Assembly (NCBI GenBank): GCA_002356515.1
Contig: AP017605.1
Location: forward strand, 5,813,020 to 5,877,019
DNA: 64,000 nucleotides
Reading direction: 5' to 3'
Origin: Mesorhizobium loti
GTDB taxonomy: Bacteria; Pseudomonadota; Alphaproteobacteria; Rhizobiales; Rhizobiaceae
Shown here: positions 7,898 through 17,191 of the stretch, piece by piece
Numbering within the stretch: the stretch's first letter is position 1
Layout: every line of letters starts with the position of its first letter
Notes under the pieces: generated by a model
The model's input: only the letters and a program-made list of their open reading frames with translations
The model's database searches: none
What the model was told of the DNA's origin: nothing
Made by a program: the position numbers and the translations under genes

Positions 7898-8620
7898 CTA
7901 TTGCGGCGGTCCAAAGATACCCATCCCGGCATTCCTGGCAATTGCTTCCGCCTTGCCATAGATGCCGCCCGGCAGCGCCATCGCCCAGCCATTGGCGACG
8001 AGCCAGGCGCCGACATCCTGCTTGCCCAGCCGGCACGATGCGGCGATGGCAAAACGCTCGGTTTCCGGCGGCAGGAAACAGTTCAGCGCGCGCCCCCGCA
8101 GCCAGGCATTGAAGGTCGCGCGGGCTCGCTGGCCGCAGGGCCAGGCCTCGTCGCGAAACGAACAGGTCTGGTCCACGCCGATGTCCTGGACCCCGCTGAT
8201 GACCACTTTCCACCCCATCGATTCGAAAGTCGCCGACGACGTTGCGATCGGACGGAAGAGCAGGGTTTCGCGCCAGTCCTGCGGCATGGGTGTTTTGGGG
8301 CGGACGGCGAGGCCGAGTTCCCCGAGCGGCGGCCGGGCTTCGACCCGCTCGATTTCCGACACGTCAACCGGCGGCGGAGCGATAAGGCTCTCGGCAATCC
8401 GCCGTGCGGGTTCCCGCGATTGTCCCTCGATGATGGCCGCGGCCACCTGATTCGCTTGCTTGCCGGCAATTTGCAGGGACGGCGCAGGGACCGACTGGTC
8501 GAGAGAAATCAAGGTTCCGGCCCGCATGATCAGGGCGATCCCGACCATGAGCTCGAGGCCCCCGATCGCGATCACGAGGCGGGCATGCCAGCCCATCAGG
8601 TCAGCGCGGCGTTCGCGCAA
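7898..8620 (-). CDS. Membrane-anchored nuclease-fold (SNase-like) protein, probably inactive
   Basis: A 240-residue protein with one N-terminal transmembrane helix (LVIAIGGLELMVGIALIM) and a C-terminal thermonuclease/SNase-like OB-fold. The family landmarks are present in order: VISGVQDIG, QTC, WPCGQRA, and the closing GAWLVANGWAMA. Active SNase proteins have DAPE or DTPE after the first strand and a DRYGR segment later; here these positions read QDIG and TERFAIA. The catalytic glutamate and the YGR arginine therefore appear to be lost and catalysis is doubtful. The TTG at 8620 is used as start because it follows the upstream lipoprotein gene by only 18 bases; ATG 8596 is an alternative. It is probably cotranscribed with the lipoprotein gene. 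Confidence 0.7.
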   Translation of the reverse strand: MRERRADLMGWHARLVIAIGGLELMVGIALIMRAGTLISLDQSVPAPSLQIAGKQANQVAAAIIEGQSREPARRIAESLIAPPPVDVSEIERVEARPPLGELGLAVRPKTPMPQDWRETLLFRPIATSSATFESMGWKVVISGVQDIGVDQTCSFRDEAWPCGQRARATFNAWLRGRALNCFLPPETERFAIAASCRLGKQDVGAWLVANGWAMALPGGIYGKAEAIARNAGMGIFGPPQ

Positions 8621-8638
8621 GGCCCCGCCGGCAGCCGG

Positions 8639-9838
8639 TCAGAAACCCGACGTCGATTTGGCAACCAGTTTGAGCGCACCCTTTTCTATCCGATAGAATG
8701 GCATCGATCTTTGGCTCGATCCGTCAGCGCGAAAACGGAACAAACCGGTCGATCCGCGAAACCCGTTCGGGTTTTCGAGCACCTGTTTGCTGAAGCCGTC
8801 AGGTCCGACCGCGCTGGCAATCCCCGCCGTCAAGGCAACCATATCATAGGCATAGGCCACATTGACGTCGGCCTGGTAATTGTATGTCGTCCTGAAGCGG
8901 TCGGCGATCGGTCCGGTTTCGCCTGGATCGAGCGTGGCGATGTATGCGCCCTCGAACAGTGGATCCATGGGGTGTTCCAGCCAACGGTCCGTTCCGACGA
9001 CAGAGATTGCTTTTCCCGGAATGCCCTTTGATTTGAGGGCGGCAAGGACAGGCGCGGGGCTGCCGTCGCCGCTGGCAATGATGACCGCGTCGGGAGCGTC
9101 CACGAGTGAGCCCATCTGGTCGACCGCCTTCGTGCCACTATCGCCGGCCGAATAAGGCACAGTGACCGCGAGCGTCGCCCCATAGATGCTGAGGCCGTTC
9201 GCCACCCGCTTCTCCACGGCACTGGCGTTCGAGCCTTCCGCGACGAGCAATACGAACTTCTTGCTGCCTTTCGCGGCGAGCCCCGCTGCGCCCGCCGCGG
9301 CGCTGTCGGCTTCGCTGAGGCGCACGGCATAAACCCCGGCGCCGCCCGCGAAATTGTCGGCAAGCGCCAGAACCGGTGGCCGCTTCGATCCCGACAGCGT
9401 GGCGATATGCTGGGCCGAAGGCAGTTCGGTCGGGCCGATGACCACCTTGGATCCCGTCGTGATGGCTTGCACCGCCAATTTGCTGGCCTGCGCACTGTCG
9501 CCTTTCGTGTCCTCTACCGTCAGCGTCAGCAATCCATTGCCGATATCCGTCATCGCCAGCTTGGCGCCGTCGAGCATCTTCCGGCCGGTTTCCCCTGACG
9601 TCCCAGGAGCGGACAAGGGCAGCAGCATCGTGACTTTGGCGGAACCGGAGCCGAGCGACTGGCTCGCCTGGGCCGGACCGGGGCCGGCAGCGCCATTCTG
9701 TCCCGCAGGCGCGGCGACCGCCGCCGGATCGAGCACTTCGGAAACGCCGCCTTTCGACTGGCAGCCCGACAAGGTCATGGCGAGCGCCAGGGCGATTGCC
9801 CAAATCTGCGGACTGCAGCCCTGCCGGACAGCTTCCAT
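8639..9838 (-). CDS. Lipoprotein with periplasmic-binding-protein fold (Leu/Ile/Val-binding type)
   Basis: A 399-residue predicted lipoprotein: signal peptide ending in the lipobox LSGC, then an Ala/Gly/Pro-rich tether (about residues 25-70). The remainder is a type-I periplasmic-binding-protein fold (VTMLLPLSAPG at the start, VIGPTELPS, PDAVIIASGD, AYAYDMVALTAG). The same fold occurs in branched-chain amino-acid receptors and in LpoA-like activators of cell-wall synthases. No permease or ATPase gene is adjacent, so an envelope-sensing or cell-wall role is as likely as transport. ATG 9838 follows GGAG; the frame is open further to 9886 without a better site. Confidence 0.75.
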   Translation of the reverse strand: MEAVRQGCSPQIWAIALALAMTLSGCQSKGGVSEVLDPAAVAAPAGQNGAAGPGPAQASQSLGSGSAKVTMLLPLSAPGTSGETGRKMLDGAKLAMTDIGNGLLTLTVEDTKGDSAQASKLAVQAITTGSKVVIGPTELPSAQHIATLSGSKRPPVLALADNFAGGAGVYAVRLSEADSAAAGAAGLAAKGSKKFVLLVAEGSNASAVEKRVANGLSIYGATLAVTVPYSAGDSGTKAVDQMGSLVDAPDAVIIASGDGSPAPVLAALKSKGIPGKAISVVGTDRWLEHPMDPLFEGAYIATLDPGETGPIADRFRTTYNYQADVNVAYAYDMVALTAGIASAVGPDGFSKQVLENPNGFRGSTGLFRFRADGSSQRSMPFYRIEKGALKLVAKSTSGF

Positions 9839-9892
9839 GATTGCTCCACCCCGTCTGCCGCCGGATTTTCCCGGTCTGGTCCTCAACTCATG

Positions 9893-10138
9893 TTACGGCG
9901 GACTTGCCGCGCCGTCTTGCTGTTCTTTAGCCGTCGAAAGCCGGGAGCCGGCGCCTCGATGCGCCTGGCGGTGCATAGTCGGTTGCATTTCATCTGTCGT
10001 GGCCCGGGCGCGAACACGCTGTGCCCGCAAACGGCAAAGGCCCAGCCGGTTGGCGCCGGCCTGCGCGGCAGACAGATCAGCGCCGAACAGGGCGATCGTT
10101 GCGGCGATCGCCCATAAAATTGATCCGTCCGATGTCAT
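9893..10138 (-). CDS. Possible small exported protein
   Basis: An 81-residue frame whose first 28 residues (MTSDGSILWAIAATIALFGA...) resemble a signal peptide or membrane helix, followed by an Arg/Ala-rich tail. It lies between two minus-strand genes of the adhesin region. The ribosome binding site is weak and the tail looks compositionally like noncoding DNA, so the call is tentative. Confidence 0.3.
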   Translation of the reverse strand: MTSDGSILWAIAATIALFGADLSAAQAGANRLGLCRLRAQRVRARATTDEMQPTMHRQAHRGAGSRLSTAKEQQDGAASPP

Positions 10139-10165
10139 GATGGCCAACAGGCGCGGCCCATCCGG

Positions 10166-10534
10166 TCAGTGCATGTATTCGACCATGCGGTCGTGGAAAC
10201 ACTCACATTTGTTGAGCGTGTCTTCGTCCTTGTAGTTCGTCTTCAGATAGCCATAGGCCATGCCGCAGGCGACCTTGGCTTCCGAGGCCCAGACGAAGGC
10301 AGGCCGGGATGAGTTGATCCATTCCGGGCTGTTGGCTACGGCAACCGATTCGTCCATCAGCTTCACCACCTGCTCCTTGAGATCGACGATGTTGTCGTTC
10401 AACACCAGGTTGGACGTCCCCACGACGCGGCAATAGTCGCCCGTTGGACCCTCGATGATGTCGGCGGCTTCAAGCCCCGTCGCAACAATCGACAGCAGCC
10501 CGGCCCCGAAAGCCACACGCAGAATTCTGTTCAT
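10166..10534 (-). CDS. Small exported protein of unknown function
   Basis: A 122-residue protein with a clear signal peptide (MNRILRVAFGAGLLSIVATG, cleavage probably after GLEA). The mature part has four cysteines (DYCRV, VACGM, KCECF), suggesting disulfides in the periplasm. AGGTG lies seven bases before ATG 10534; a GTG at 10543 is an alternative. It sits directly downstream of the adhesin gene on the same strand with a 26-base gap, so it is probably cotranscribed and may assist adhesin folding or anchoring. No known domain is recognised. Confidence 0.6.
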   Translation of the reverse strand: MNRILRVAFGAGLLSIVATGLEAADIIEGPTGDYCRVVGTSNLVLNDNIVDLKEQVVKLMDESVAVANSPEWINSSRPAFVWASEAKVACGMAYGYLKTNYKDEDTLNKCECFHDRMVEYMH

Positions 10535-10560
10535 GCTCGTCACCTCGTCCCTTTCGCCCC

Positions 10561-13500
10561 TTAGGCCACGTCCGTCTTGGTGCCGTGGCTGTCATCGTAA
10601 AGTATTTTCACCGCTTCGGCAGCGCTGTGGAACGTATAGTTCTCCAGCACGGCGACCGTATGGTAGTTGTCGCCACCGCCATTCGTGTCGACCTTGACTT
10701 CGGCATTCGCCGCATTGGCCAAGGACTGCGAGATCTCCACAAAGCCGCCGGCTTCGAGATCGGTAACGCCGGCCAGGCCTTTCAGCAACGAGGACAGATC
10801 GATCTTGTCGCCGTTGGCGCCATCGTGGAAGTCGGCGATCAGATCGGCGACTTCGAGCGAGCCGATGGCGAATGTCCTGGTGCCATCGGAGGCCACCGAC
10901 GGCTGCGCCGGGGCAACCAGCGACGTATCGAGTTCCACCTCGATATAGTTGCCGCTCGTGCCGTCGGCCATCTGGAAGGTGCCGTTGCCGGTCACGGTCT
11001 GCCCGTCGATTTCGCCGACAGCCGGGTGTGCCGCCGTGCTGATGGAAGCAACACCGTTGTCGGCGAGGCTCGACAGTTCCCCGGCGTCGCTGGTGCCGTT
11101 GGCATTGGCGTCCTTCCAGATCAGCAGGCTGCTGAACGCCGCGTCGTTGTGGTCGATGACACCGTCATGGTTGCTGTCGAGCGATGCCAGTGCCGCCGCC
11201 CCGCTGGCGAAATGGCCGCCGCCGAAGTTCGGCGTGAACAGTTCGGTGCCGTCATCGATCTTGCCGTCATGGTTGAGGTCGACCGCCAGCATGCCGTCGT
11301 TCGAGGTGTTCCAGGCCAGTTGCTCCTTGGTGCCGTCGCCGTTCATGTCGAACTGAGCACCGTGGCTGACGTCGGAGAATGTAAAGCCATTGTGGTTCAG
11401 GTCGAGGATGACGGGATCGACCGATCCACCGATCAACGTGTTCAGGTTCGCCACGGTGACGCCCTGAAGGTCAACGAATGCTCCCACACCGGCACTCGCG
11501 GTTGCTTGAGTGTAGACGAAGGTATGATTTACCCCTGCGATCGTCCCTGTGAAAGCGAGCGTCGCCCCGGCGTCTCCGATATCTGTAAGTGTCAGATACT
11601 GGACCACCGCCGCCAGGCTTGCAGCAGAGGTGACCGCCAATGGCGCGGTAAAGGTGTCGGTGCCGAAGAAGCTGGCGATGCCGTTCGTCACCGAATGGGA
11701 CTGAACCGTGTCCCCGCCGATCGTCAATGTGGAGTCCCCGCCATTGACGTTGCCGGTGGTGGCGGCCACCAGTGTTCCAGGCAGGCTCAGCTTGTCGGCC
11801 ACGGTTGCGAAGTCCGTAATGATATCGTAGCCGGAGATCGTGCCGGCGTTGCCTGATCCGCCTATGACCGGCGTCGAATCGCCCGTTCCGATCACGAAGG
11901 TGTCGTTGCCGCCTCCACCGGTCAGGAAATCGTTGCCGCCCCGTCCGACAATGATGTCGTTTCCACCGCCACCAGACAGATGATCAATACCGGACGTTCC
12001 GTAAATCTGGTCGGCCTGTGTGGCGTCGCCATTCACGGTGATCCCGGGATCTCCCGGGTCATGCGAGAAGAAGGAGAAGCTGACGTTACGGGCTTGGTAG
12101 TTGCCGCCGTTGTTGTCGAAATAGGACAAGGTCCATGAATCGCCGGCTGTCGGCGGGTGCGCGATCAAATAGGCGGCAAGCGTCGTGGACGTGGCGTTGC
12201 CAGCGGCGTCGAGCAAGAAAACATGGTCGTAGTTGACAGTCGCCTTCATCAGGCCGGTAGTCGCATCAAAGAACCAGCTCTGCTCGAATGTTGCGGCAGT
12301 CAGATCGTCTTCGACAACCGCGAAGTGGTTGGTGCCAATGACGATCTCGACCTGAACTTCCTGCTCGCGGTGCGATCCTGCGCTGCTGTCCCCGAAAACG
12401 CCGGGATTCTGCTCCGACACAGGGATGGGCGTGGCGAAAGGTGTCTGCTGGAAGTCGGTATAGACCACCACTGTCGCGCCATGTGGATCGGCGTTTATGG
12501 CGTTGACCGTGGCTGCAGACAGGGTCAGCGTCGAGACCTGGTCATTTCCGGACGTAAGCGGACTGCTGCCATTGCCGATCTGCGACGTGTCGCTAGGCAG
12601 GCTGGTCGGGGGCACTTCGTGGATGCCGACAGTCTGTGTGACATGGACGGTACCGTCAAAGACATCCAGCGACAGGTTGTTGTTGACCGTATCGGTCACC
12701 GTCGCGGTCGGTCTGTAGACTAGGTCATCCAGCAGGTTGATGCCGGCGGACGGATTGTAGAGCACCGTGCCAGTGGTCAGGGCGACATAGCTCACGCCGT
12801 TGAAATAGAACGTGCCGGTGGGGATCGTCCCTGTCGCGGTGACGATGAGATTGTCGCCATCGGCATCCGTCGGGATTGTCACCAGCAAAGGATATCCGTT
12901 GGGATAGGTAGGGGTGCCGAGCGTCTCCTGCCCTGGATCGCTCGACATCCAGTTCTGGGTGTTGGCGACAACTGGTGGGTCGTTGACGTCGGTCAGGTTG
13001 ATGGTCAGCGTCGTCGTCGACAGGTCGCCGTCACCGTCCTTGATGGTATAGACGAACACGTCCGTGGTGTTCGCGTTGATGCTGTGGGCCGTCGACTGGT
13101 AGGTGTAGGACCCGTCCGCGTTGAGGTGCAACGTACCATGCAGGCCCGTTATGTCAGCGCCTGCACCAGTCGTCACTGCCGTCGTGGTGTCGCCGCCTGC
13201 GGCACGGGCACCCACAACTCCGCCGCCGGCAGCAAAGCCGTCGGCGCCGGCCACGTCGTTGACCAACACGCCCGCCGCCGCCGTCACGCTCAGCAGCGCG
13301 CCTTCGTTGACGTTGCCGGTGTCGGCATGTGCGAAGGGCACGTCGTCGACGATGTTGATGACCAGGCTGCCGGCCGGAGCGGTGTCGCCGTCGGCGTCGG
13401 TGACGACGACCGCGAAGGCGGTGCTGGTGTTGTCGCCCGTCGTGTTGGTGGTGAGCGTGTAGGCGTAGCTGATCGAGCCGATGCCGGTGTTGGTGTCATA

Positions 13501-15207
13501 GACATAGCTGGCCGTCATCGAGCCGGTGGCGTCGGTGAAGGTCTGCGGCACGCCGGTCAGGACATGGCCGCCGAGCGAGACGGTCTGGATGCCGTCAGGC
13601 GAGGTGAAGCCGATGGTGCCCGAGGTGGTCTCGGAGGTGTTGGAGTTGTTGTTGGGATTGCCGTCGGCGATCTCGCCGGAGCCGGCCGGCAGGCCGCCAT
13701 GCGGCGGCAGGCCGGCTTCATAGACGGTGGTCGAGGCGAGGCCGGGCGCCGGGATGTTGTCGCTGGGCGTGGAGTCGCCGACCGAGATGGTCAGCGTGGT
13801 GTGTGACAGGTCGCCGTCGCCATCCTTGATGGTGTAGGTGAAGACGTCGTCATGGCCGCCCGGCGAGCCGGCGTCGCGCACATAGGTGTAAGAGCCGTCG
13901 GCGCTGAGCGTCAGCTTGCCGTAGAGGCCTTGGATCTGGGTGCCGACATTGGCGTCTCCGCCGCCGACCGTGGTACCAGCCGCAACACCCACGACACCGC
14001 CCGCGGCATCCTTGCCGTCGGCGCCGAACACGTCGTTCACGAACACATCGCCGTTGATCGCGGCATGGCTGCCGGACGGCACGTTGCCGATGTCGGCATT
14101 GGCGGTCGGCACGTCGTCGATGATCTGGACGGACAGCGTACCGGGAACCGAGGTGTCGCCGTCGCTGTCGGTCACCGTCACTGTCATGTTGTCGAAGATG
14201 GAATCGGTGCCCGCACCCGGGTGAACCACGCCATGGACGAGCGTGTAGCTATAGCTCACCTGGCCGGTGCTGGCGTCGTAACCGCTGATCGTCAGCGTGT
14301 TGCCGAGCGGCGTGGTGATATTGATCGGCGTCGATGCGCTGTCGGCAAGGGCAGCGCCCGAAATCACCTGGCCGGCGATGGTCAGCGAGCCGATGCCGTC
14401 TGGCGAAGAGATGGTGAAGGTGCCGGTGTTGTGTTCGGAGGTGTCGCCGTCGACGCCTGGCGCCGCCGCCTCGCCCGAGCCTTCCGACCCCGAGCTTGCC
14501 GGTATGCCTTCTTCATTGACGATGGTGTCGCCGCCATCGACGGAAGGCGTCAGGTCGCTGATCGACGGCGTGGAATTGGGTCTGAGAAGAGACGGGAACA
14601 GTTCGCGATGTTCCGGCTGGCCGAACGCCAGATCCGTCGGCGGCAACAGCGCCGACAGGCCGAACCCGTCGCCGATGCCGCCAGGGGGAACCGAGAAGTC
14701 TCCGCCGGCACTCGCGGGTGAACCGCCGGGGCCTGCCGATATCGATCCGTCGGCGCCAAAGGCGACGTCGACATGGCTTGCTTCCAACGCCGCGATCAAG
14801 GCAACACGCGGCACTTCGACGTCGCCGATGACGAAGGTCGGCACGTTGAGGGCGCCGTCCTTGATGACGATTACCGAACCGTCCGCCTGCTCGAGCACGA
14901 GGTTATGGCCGTCGACCTTGATGTTGTCGATCGAGACATTGGCGGGAAGTTTCACCACATTGCTGGCGTCGGCCACATATTCGTGCGGCGCGGCTGCCGC
15001 TGGGGCCTTGGCCTCCGCGGGTGCTTCCGGTTTGACCGGCGTGCCGCTGCCGACATCGACGGGAACCGGCTCAGTGGCTGCCGGGGCGGCCTTTTGCGCC
15101 GGGCTGGCTTCCGCGACCTGGATCTGCGCCTGCGACGGCAGGCCGTTATGTTCAGAATGCTCGTCCCAGGAATGAGAGACGGTGTCCAATTCGTTACTGG
15201 TGGTCAT
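10561..15207 (-). CDS. Large type I secreted VCBS/RTX adhesin
   Basis: A 1548-residue acidic, Thr/Gly/Asp-rich protein without an N-terminal signal peptide, as expected for type I secretion. Order of parts: Ala/Pro-rich N-terminus (about 30-78), a conserved hydrophobic module (about 79-145, VVKLPANVSIDNIKVDGHNL), and a Gly-rich linker. Two tandem units of a DUF5801-like domain plus VCBS/cadherin-like domain follow (about 229-490 and 490-740, each with GDGDLS..TLTI). Then come further beta domains, RTX nonapeptides (about 1068-1108, GGGGNDIIVGRGGNDFL), EF-hand-like loops (about 1275-1400, DLNHDGKIDDG and DSNHDGVIDHND) and a C-terminal secretion region. GGAGG lies before ATG 15207. The neighbouring T1SS genes are the likely exporter, and the divergent LapG-like protease is the likely releaser. 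Confidence 0.88.
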   Translation of the reverse strand: MTTSNELDTVSHSWDEHSEHNGLPSQAQIQVAEASPAQKAAPAATEPVPVDVGSGTPVKPEAPAEAKAPAAAAPHEYVADASNVVKLPANVSIDNIKVDGHNLVLEQADGSVIVIKDGALNVPTFVIGDVEVPRVALIAALEASHVDVAFGADGSISAGPGGSPASAGGDFSVPPGGIGDGFGLSALLPPTDLAFGQPEHRELFPSLLRPNSTPSISDLTPSVDGGDTIVNEEGIPASSGSEGSGEAAAPGVDGDTSEHNTGTFTISSPDGIGSLTIAGQVISGAALADSASTPINITTPLGNTLTISGYDASTGQVSYSYTLVHGVVHPGAGTDSIFDNMTVTVTDSDGDTSVPGTLSVQIIDDVPTANADIGNVPSGSHAAINGDVFVNDVFGADGKDAAGGVVGVAAGTTVGGGDANVGTQIQGLYGKLTLSADGSYTYVRDAGSPGGHDDVFTYTIKDGDGDLSHTTLTISVGDSTPSDNIPAPGLASTTVYEAGLPPHGGLPAGSGEIADGNPNNNSNTSETTSGTIGFTSPDGIQTVSLGGHVLTGVPQTFTDATGSMTASYVYDTNTGIGSISYAYTLTTNTTGDNTSTAFAVVVTDADGDTAPAGSLVINIVDDVPFAHADTGNVNEGALLSVTAAAGVLVNDVAGADGFAAGGGVVGARAAGGDTTTAVTTGAGADITGLHGTLHLNADGSYTYQSTAHSINANTTDVFVYTIKDGDGDLSTTTLTINLTDVNDPPVVANTQNWMSSDPGQETLGTPTYPNGYPLLVTIPTDADGDNLIVTATGTIPTGTFYFNGVSYVALTTGTVLYNPSAGINLLDDLVYRPTATVTDTVNNNLSLDVFDGTVHVTQTVGIHEVPPTSLPSDTSQIGNGSSPLTSGNDQVSTLTLSAATVNAINADPHGATVVVYTDFQQTPFATPIPVSEQNPGVFGDSSAGSHREQEVQVEIVIGTNHFAVVEDDLTAATFEQSWFFDATTGLMKATVNYDHVFLLDAAGNATSTTLAAYLIAHPPTAGDSWTLSYFDNNGGNYQARNVSFSFFSHDPGDPGITVNGDATQADQIYGTSGIDHLSGGGGNDIIVGRGGNDFLTGGGGNDTFVIGTGDSTPVIGGSGNAGTISGYDIITDFATVADKLSLPGTLVAATTGNVNGGDSTLTIGGDTVQSHSVTNGIASFFGTDTFTAPLAVTSAASLAAVVQYLTLTDIGDAGATLAFTGTIAGVNHTFVYTQATASAGVGAFVDLQGVTVANLNTLIGGSVDPVILDLNHNGFTFSDVSHGAQFDMNGDGTKEQLAWNTSNDGMLAVDLNHDGKIDDGTELFTPNFGGGHFASGAAALASLDSNHDGVIDHNDAAFSSLLIWKDANANGTSDAGELSSLADNGVASISTAAHPAVGEIDGQTVTGNGTFQMADGTSGNYIEVELDTSLVAPAQPSVASDGTRTFAIGSLEVADLIADFHDGANGDKIDLSSLLKGLAGVTDLEAGGFVEISQSLANAANAEVKVDTNGGGDNYHTVAVLENYTFHSAAEAVKILYDDSHGTKTDVA

Positions 15208-15518
15208 AGCCAAACCCCTCCGGCATTTCCCGGAAACAGACAGTGACCACTTCTACTTTGCAACTATGCCGCAATCCGTTTCATATATTCGGATATGCTG
15301 GCTTCGGCATTTTTTATGCGTGGTAAACTCGAAATATATAACCCGATATACATTGGCTGGTATGATGAGGGTTGGCGTCCGCCGCTTGGTAAACAGAAGT
15401 ATAAACTTGTATAAAATTTTACATAAAATAGAGGGCATCAAGTGCAGGAAACTTATCCACCTTCCTTTTCAATAATTTGAGACGAGATTGGTAGCGTCCA
15501 CAGTCAAAGGTGGGCGTT
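15208..15518. promoter_or_regulatory. AT-rich divergent promoter region (adhesin / LapG-like protease)
   Basis: The 311 bases between the divergent adhesin and protease genes are markedly AT-rich compared with the rest of the window, especially 15250-15480, with several TATAAA-like words. They should contain both promoters. No dyad operator or sigma-54 motif could be assigned with confidence. Confidence 0.45.
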
Positions 15519-16463
15519 ATGACAAAAGAAAAATCTGCCCAAGGGGCAACCAGGCTCAAAGCGCTGCTGCTGGCAATCGGCATTATGGGCCTGCCGCAGC
15601 CATTGTCCGCGAGCGCTTTGCCGGCACGGATCGATTCGGCCGGCTCGCTGTTGGCGGAGGTCGAAGCGCCTCCCACTCTCGGCGGCATTTCGCTGCTGCG
15701 GCCGCAGCCTTGGCAGCCCGCCTCGACCTACCGAATCGGCATGGTTCTGGGCAGCTATGGTCCTGCCTCCATCGATCAGCAAACCGGCTCTTCGACGGCA
15801 CTGGGCAATGCCGGGATCGATCCCATCCAGACGGCGGCGATCATTCCCGGCGTGTTCGGATCGGTTGCTCTGTCCATGCATAATTTTCCGGTTTCCGCGC
15901 GTTGGGCACCGGTCTACAAGGCAATCGTCGACTGTTCCGCCGGCAGTGGGTGTGATGGCAAGAACAGCATCTTCACCGCGATCGTCAATGCTGCCAAGGA
16001 CAAGCGGTTTATCGACAAGCTGTCCTTCATCAACTCAAGCATAAACCACGCCATCGCCTACAAGAAGGACAGCGTGGTTTACGGCAAGCTCGACTACTGG
16101 GCCAAGCCTTCGGAAATTCTCGAGCATCGGGCGGGTGACTGCGAGGATTTTGCCATTCTCAAGATGGCGGCGCTGCTGCGTGCCGGCATTCCGGCGCAGA
16201 GCATGTCGCTCGTTGTTCTGCAGGACCGCAAGCGCGGTTTCTTTCATGCCGTGCTGTCCGTCAGCACCGGCAGCGGGGTCTTCATTTTGGACAGCCTGAG
16301 CAACGTCGTCTCGCGCGACAGCGATCTTCCCGACTACGTGCCATTGTATTCGTTCAGCACCGACCGCGCGTGGATCCATGGCACCAGGCCCGGCGCGGCC
16401 CAGGTCGCCGATGTCAAGGGCGGTCTTGCGACTGTTGCACCCGGCGAGGGCCTGCAGCCGTAG
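15519..16463 (+). CDS. LapG-like transglutaminase-fold cysteine protease (BTLCP family)
   Basis: A 314-residue exported protein: signal peptide in the first ~35 residues, then a bacterial transglutaminase-like cysteine proteinase domain. The catalytic triad is visible: Cys208 in RAGDCEDFAIL, His243 in FHAVLSV and Asp258 in FILDSL. LapG, the founding member, is periplasmic and cuts surface adhesins near their N-terminus, releasing the cell; it is held inactive by the c-di-GMP receptor LapD. Divergence from the giant adhesin gene supports the same role here, with adhesin as substrate. No LapD gene is in the window. ATG 15519 is preceded by AAGGTGGG. The gene ends convergent to the RHH gene. Confidence 0.85.
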   Translation: MTKEKSAQGATRLKALLLAIGIMGLPQPLSASALPARIDSAGSLLAEVEAPPTLGGISLLRPQPWQPASTYRIGMVLGSYGPASIDQQTGSSTALGNAGIDPIQTAAIIPGVFGSVALSMHNFPVSARWAPVYKAIVDCSAGSGCDGKNSIFTAIVNAAKDKRFIDKLSFINSSINHAIAYKKDSVVYGKLDYWAKPSEILEHRAGDCEDFAILKMAALLRAGIPAQSMSLVVLQDRKRGFFHAVLSVSTGSGVFILDSLSNVVSRDSDLPDYVPLYSFSTDRAWIHGTRPGAAQVADVKGGLATVAPGEGLQP

Positions 16464-16508
16464 CATTCCCAGGACAAGGCGCCCGTTAAGGGACGCCTCC
16501 GTTCTTCG

Positions 16509-16546
16509 ATATCGCCCCCTGAAGCGAGGTCACGTTCGGGCGATAT
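16509..16546. terminator. Hairpin between convergent genes
   Basis: ATATCGCCC (16509-16517) and GGGCGATAT (16538-16546) form a 9-bp perfect stem between the convergent protease and RHH genes. There is no long T-run, so it is a terminator candidate only. A second weaker GGCG/CGCC dyad lies just upstream. Confidence 0.35.
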
Positions 16547-16549
16547 GTG

Positions 16550-17191
16550 TTAGCCGCCAAAAACAAAGGCCATCAGCAGCTCCGGCTCTAGCACCGGCGC
16601 CCGCGCAGCATTCAATTGTCCCCGGTAGCGGCGGTCGCCTGCACCGATGACGAAACCGGTGGCGACCGGTGTTTCGCCATTGGCGTCGAGCCGCGCGAAT
16701 ATGTCAGCGACATTGAGATCCAGGGCAAGCTTCAGGTCGTGGCGCGCATCTTCGCTTGGCGCGACCGGCAATTGACGCCTGACCAGTTGCTGGAACGGCG
16801 CGTTGAAAGTCAGGATCCTCTTCGACGACGAGAGCGCAAAAGCCGGTGACGGACAGGCGACCAGAATGGCGTTGATCGTCTTGATCGACGCAAGCCTTCG
16901 CAAGGTCTGGTTTTCATCGGCCAATCCGCGCATGCAGGCCACCCGGATTGCCGATGTCAGGTTTCCTGTGTGGGCATGGCTTTCGGCGATCTCGTCGATC
17001 AGCATGCCGATCGTGCATTTGCGGCTTTCGGCCATCTGCTTCAGCGCGGTCCAGAACGCCCGCTCCAGACGAATGCCGCGTCGCGTGCCGCCACGCGCCA
17101 CGACCCGGAACTCCAGGCCGAAATCCTCTGTCGCCATGGGTGGGAGCAGCCGCTCGCGATCGGCAAGTGGGGAGGTCGCGCTATCGTTCAC
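16550..17191 (-). CDS. Ribbon-helix-helix regulator coupled to the type I secretion operon
   Basis: A 213-residue protein. Residues ~35-90 form an RHH_4-type DNA-binding domain (RRGIRLERAFWTALKQMAES, then CTIGMLIDEIAE and a final helix NLTSAIRVACMRGL). The C-terminal ~110 residues are a separate domain with a PAS-like look (FALSSSKRILTFNAPFQQLV) and no firm family assignment. The GTG start at 17191 lies inside the end of the HlyD-type gene (11-base overlap) with GAGGAGG upstream, so it is translationally coupled to the exporter. It may report secretion status or control the adhesin promoter; that is inferred from position. Confidence 0.75.
   Translation of the reverse strand: MNDSATSPLADRERLLPPMATEDFGLEFRVVARGGTRRGIRLERAFWTALKQMAESRKCTIGMLIDEIAESHAHTGNLTSAIRVACMRGLADENQTLRRLASIKTINAILVACPSPAFALSSSKRILTFNAPFQQLVRRQLPVAPSEDARHDLKLALDLNVADIFARLDANGETPVATGFVIGAGDRRYRGQLNAARAPVLEPELLMAFVFGG

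Noticed and set aside
9354..10235. 293-codon plus-strand frame
   Set aside because: It is antisense to the lipoprotein gene and the gap; the minus-strand gene has a signal peptide, lipobox and fold motifs.
10585..11856. Long open frame on the plus strand (423 codons) opposite the adhesin gene
   Set aside because: It is a shadow of the high-GC, repetitive minus-strand adhesin, whose domains are clear; the plus frame shows no family signature.
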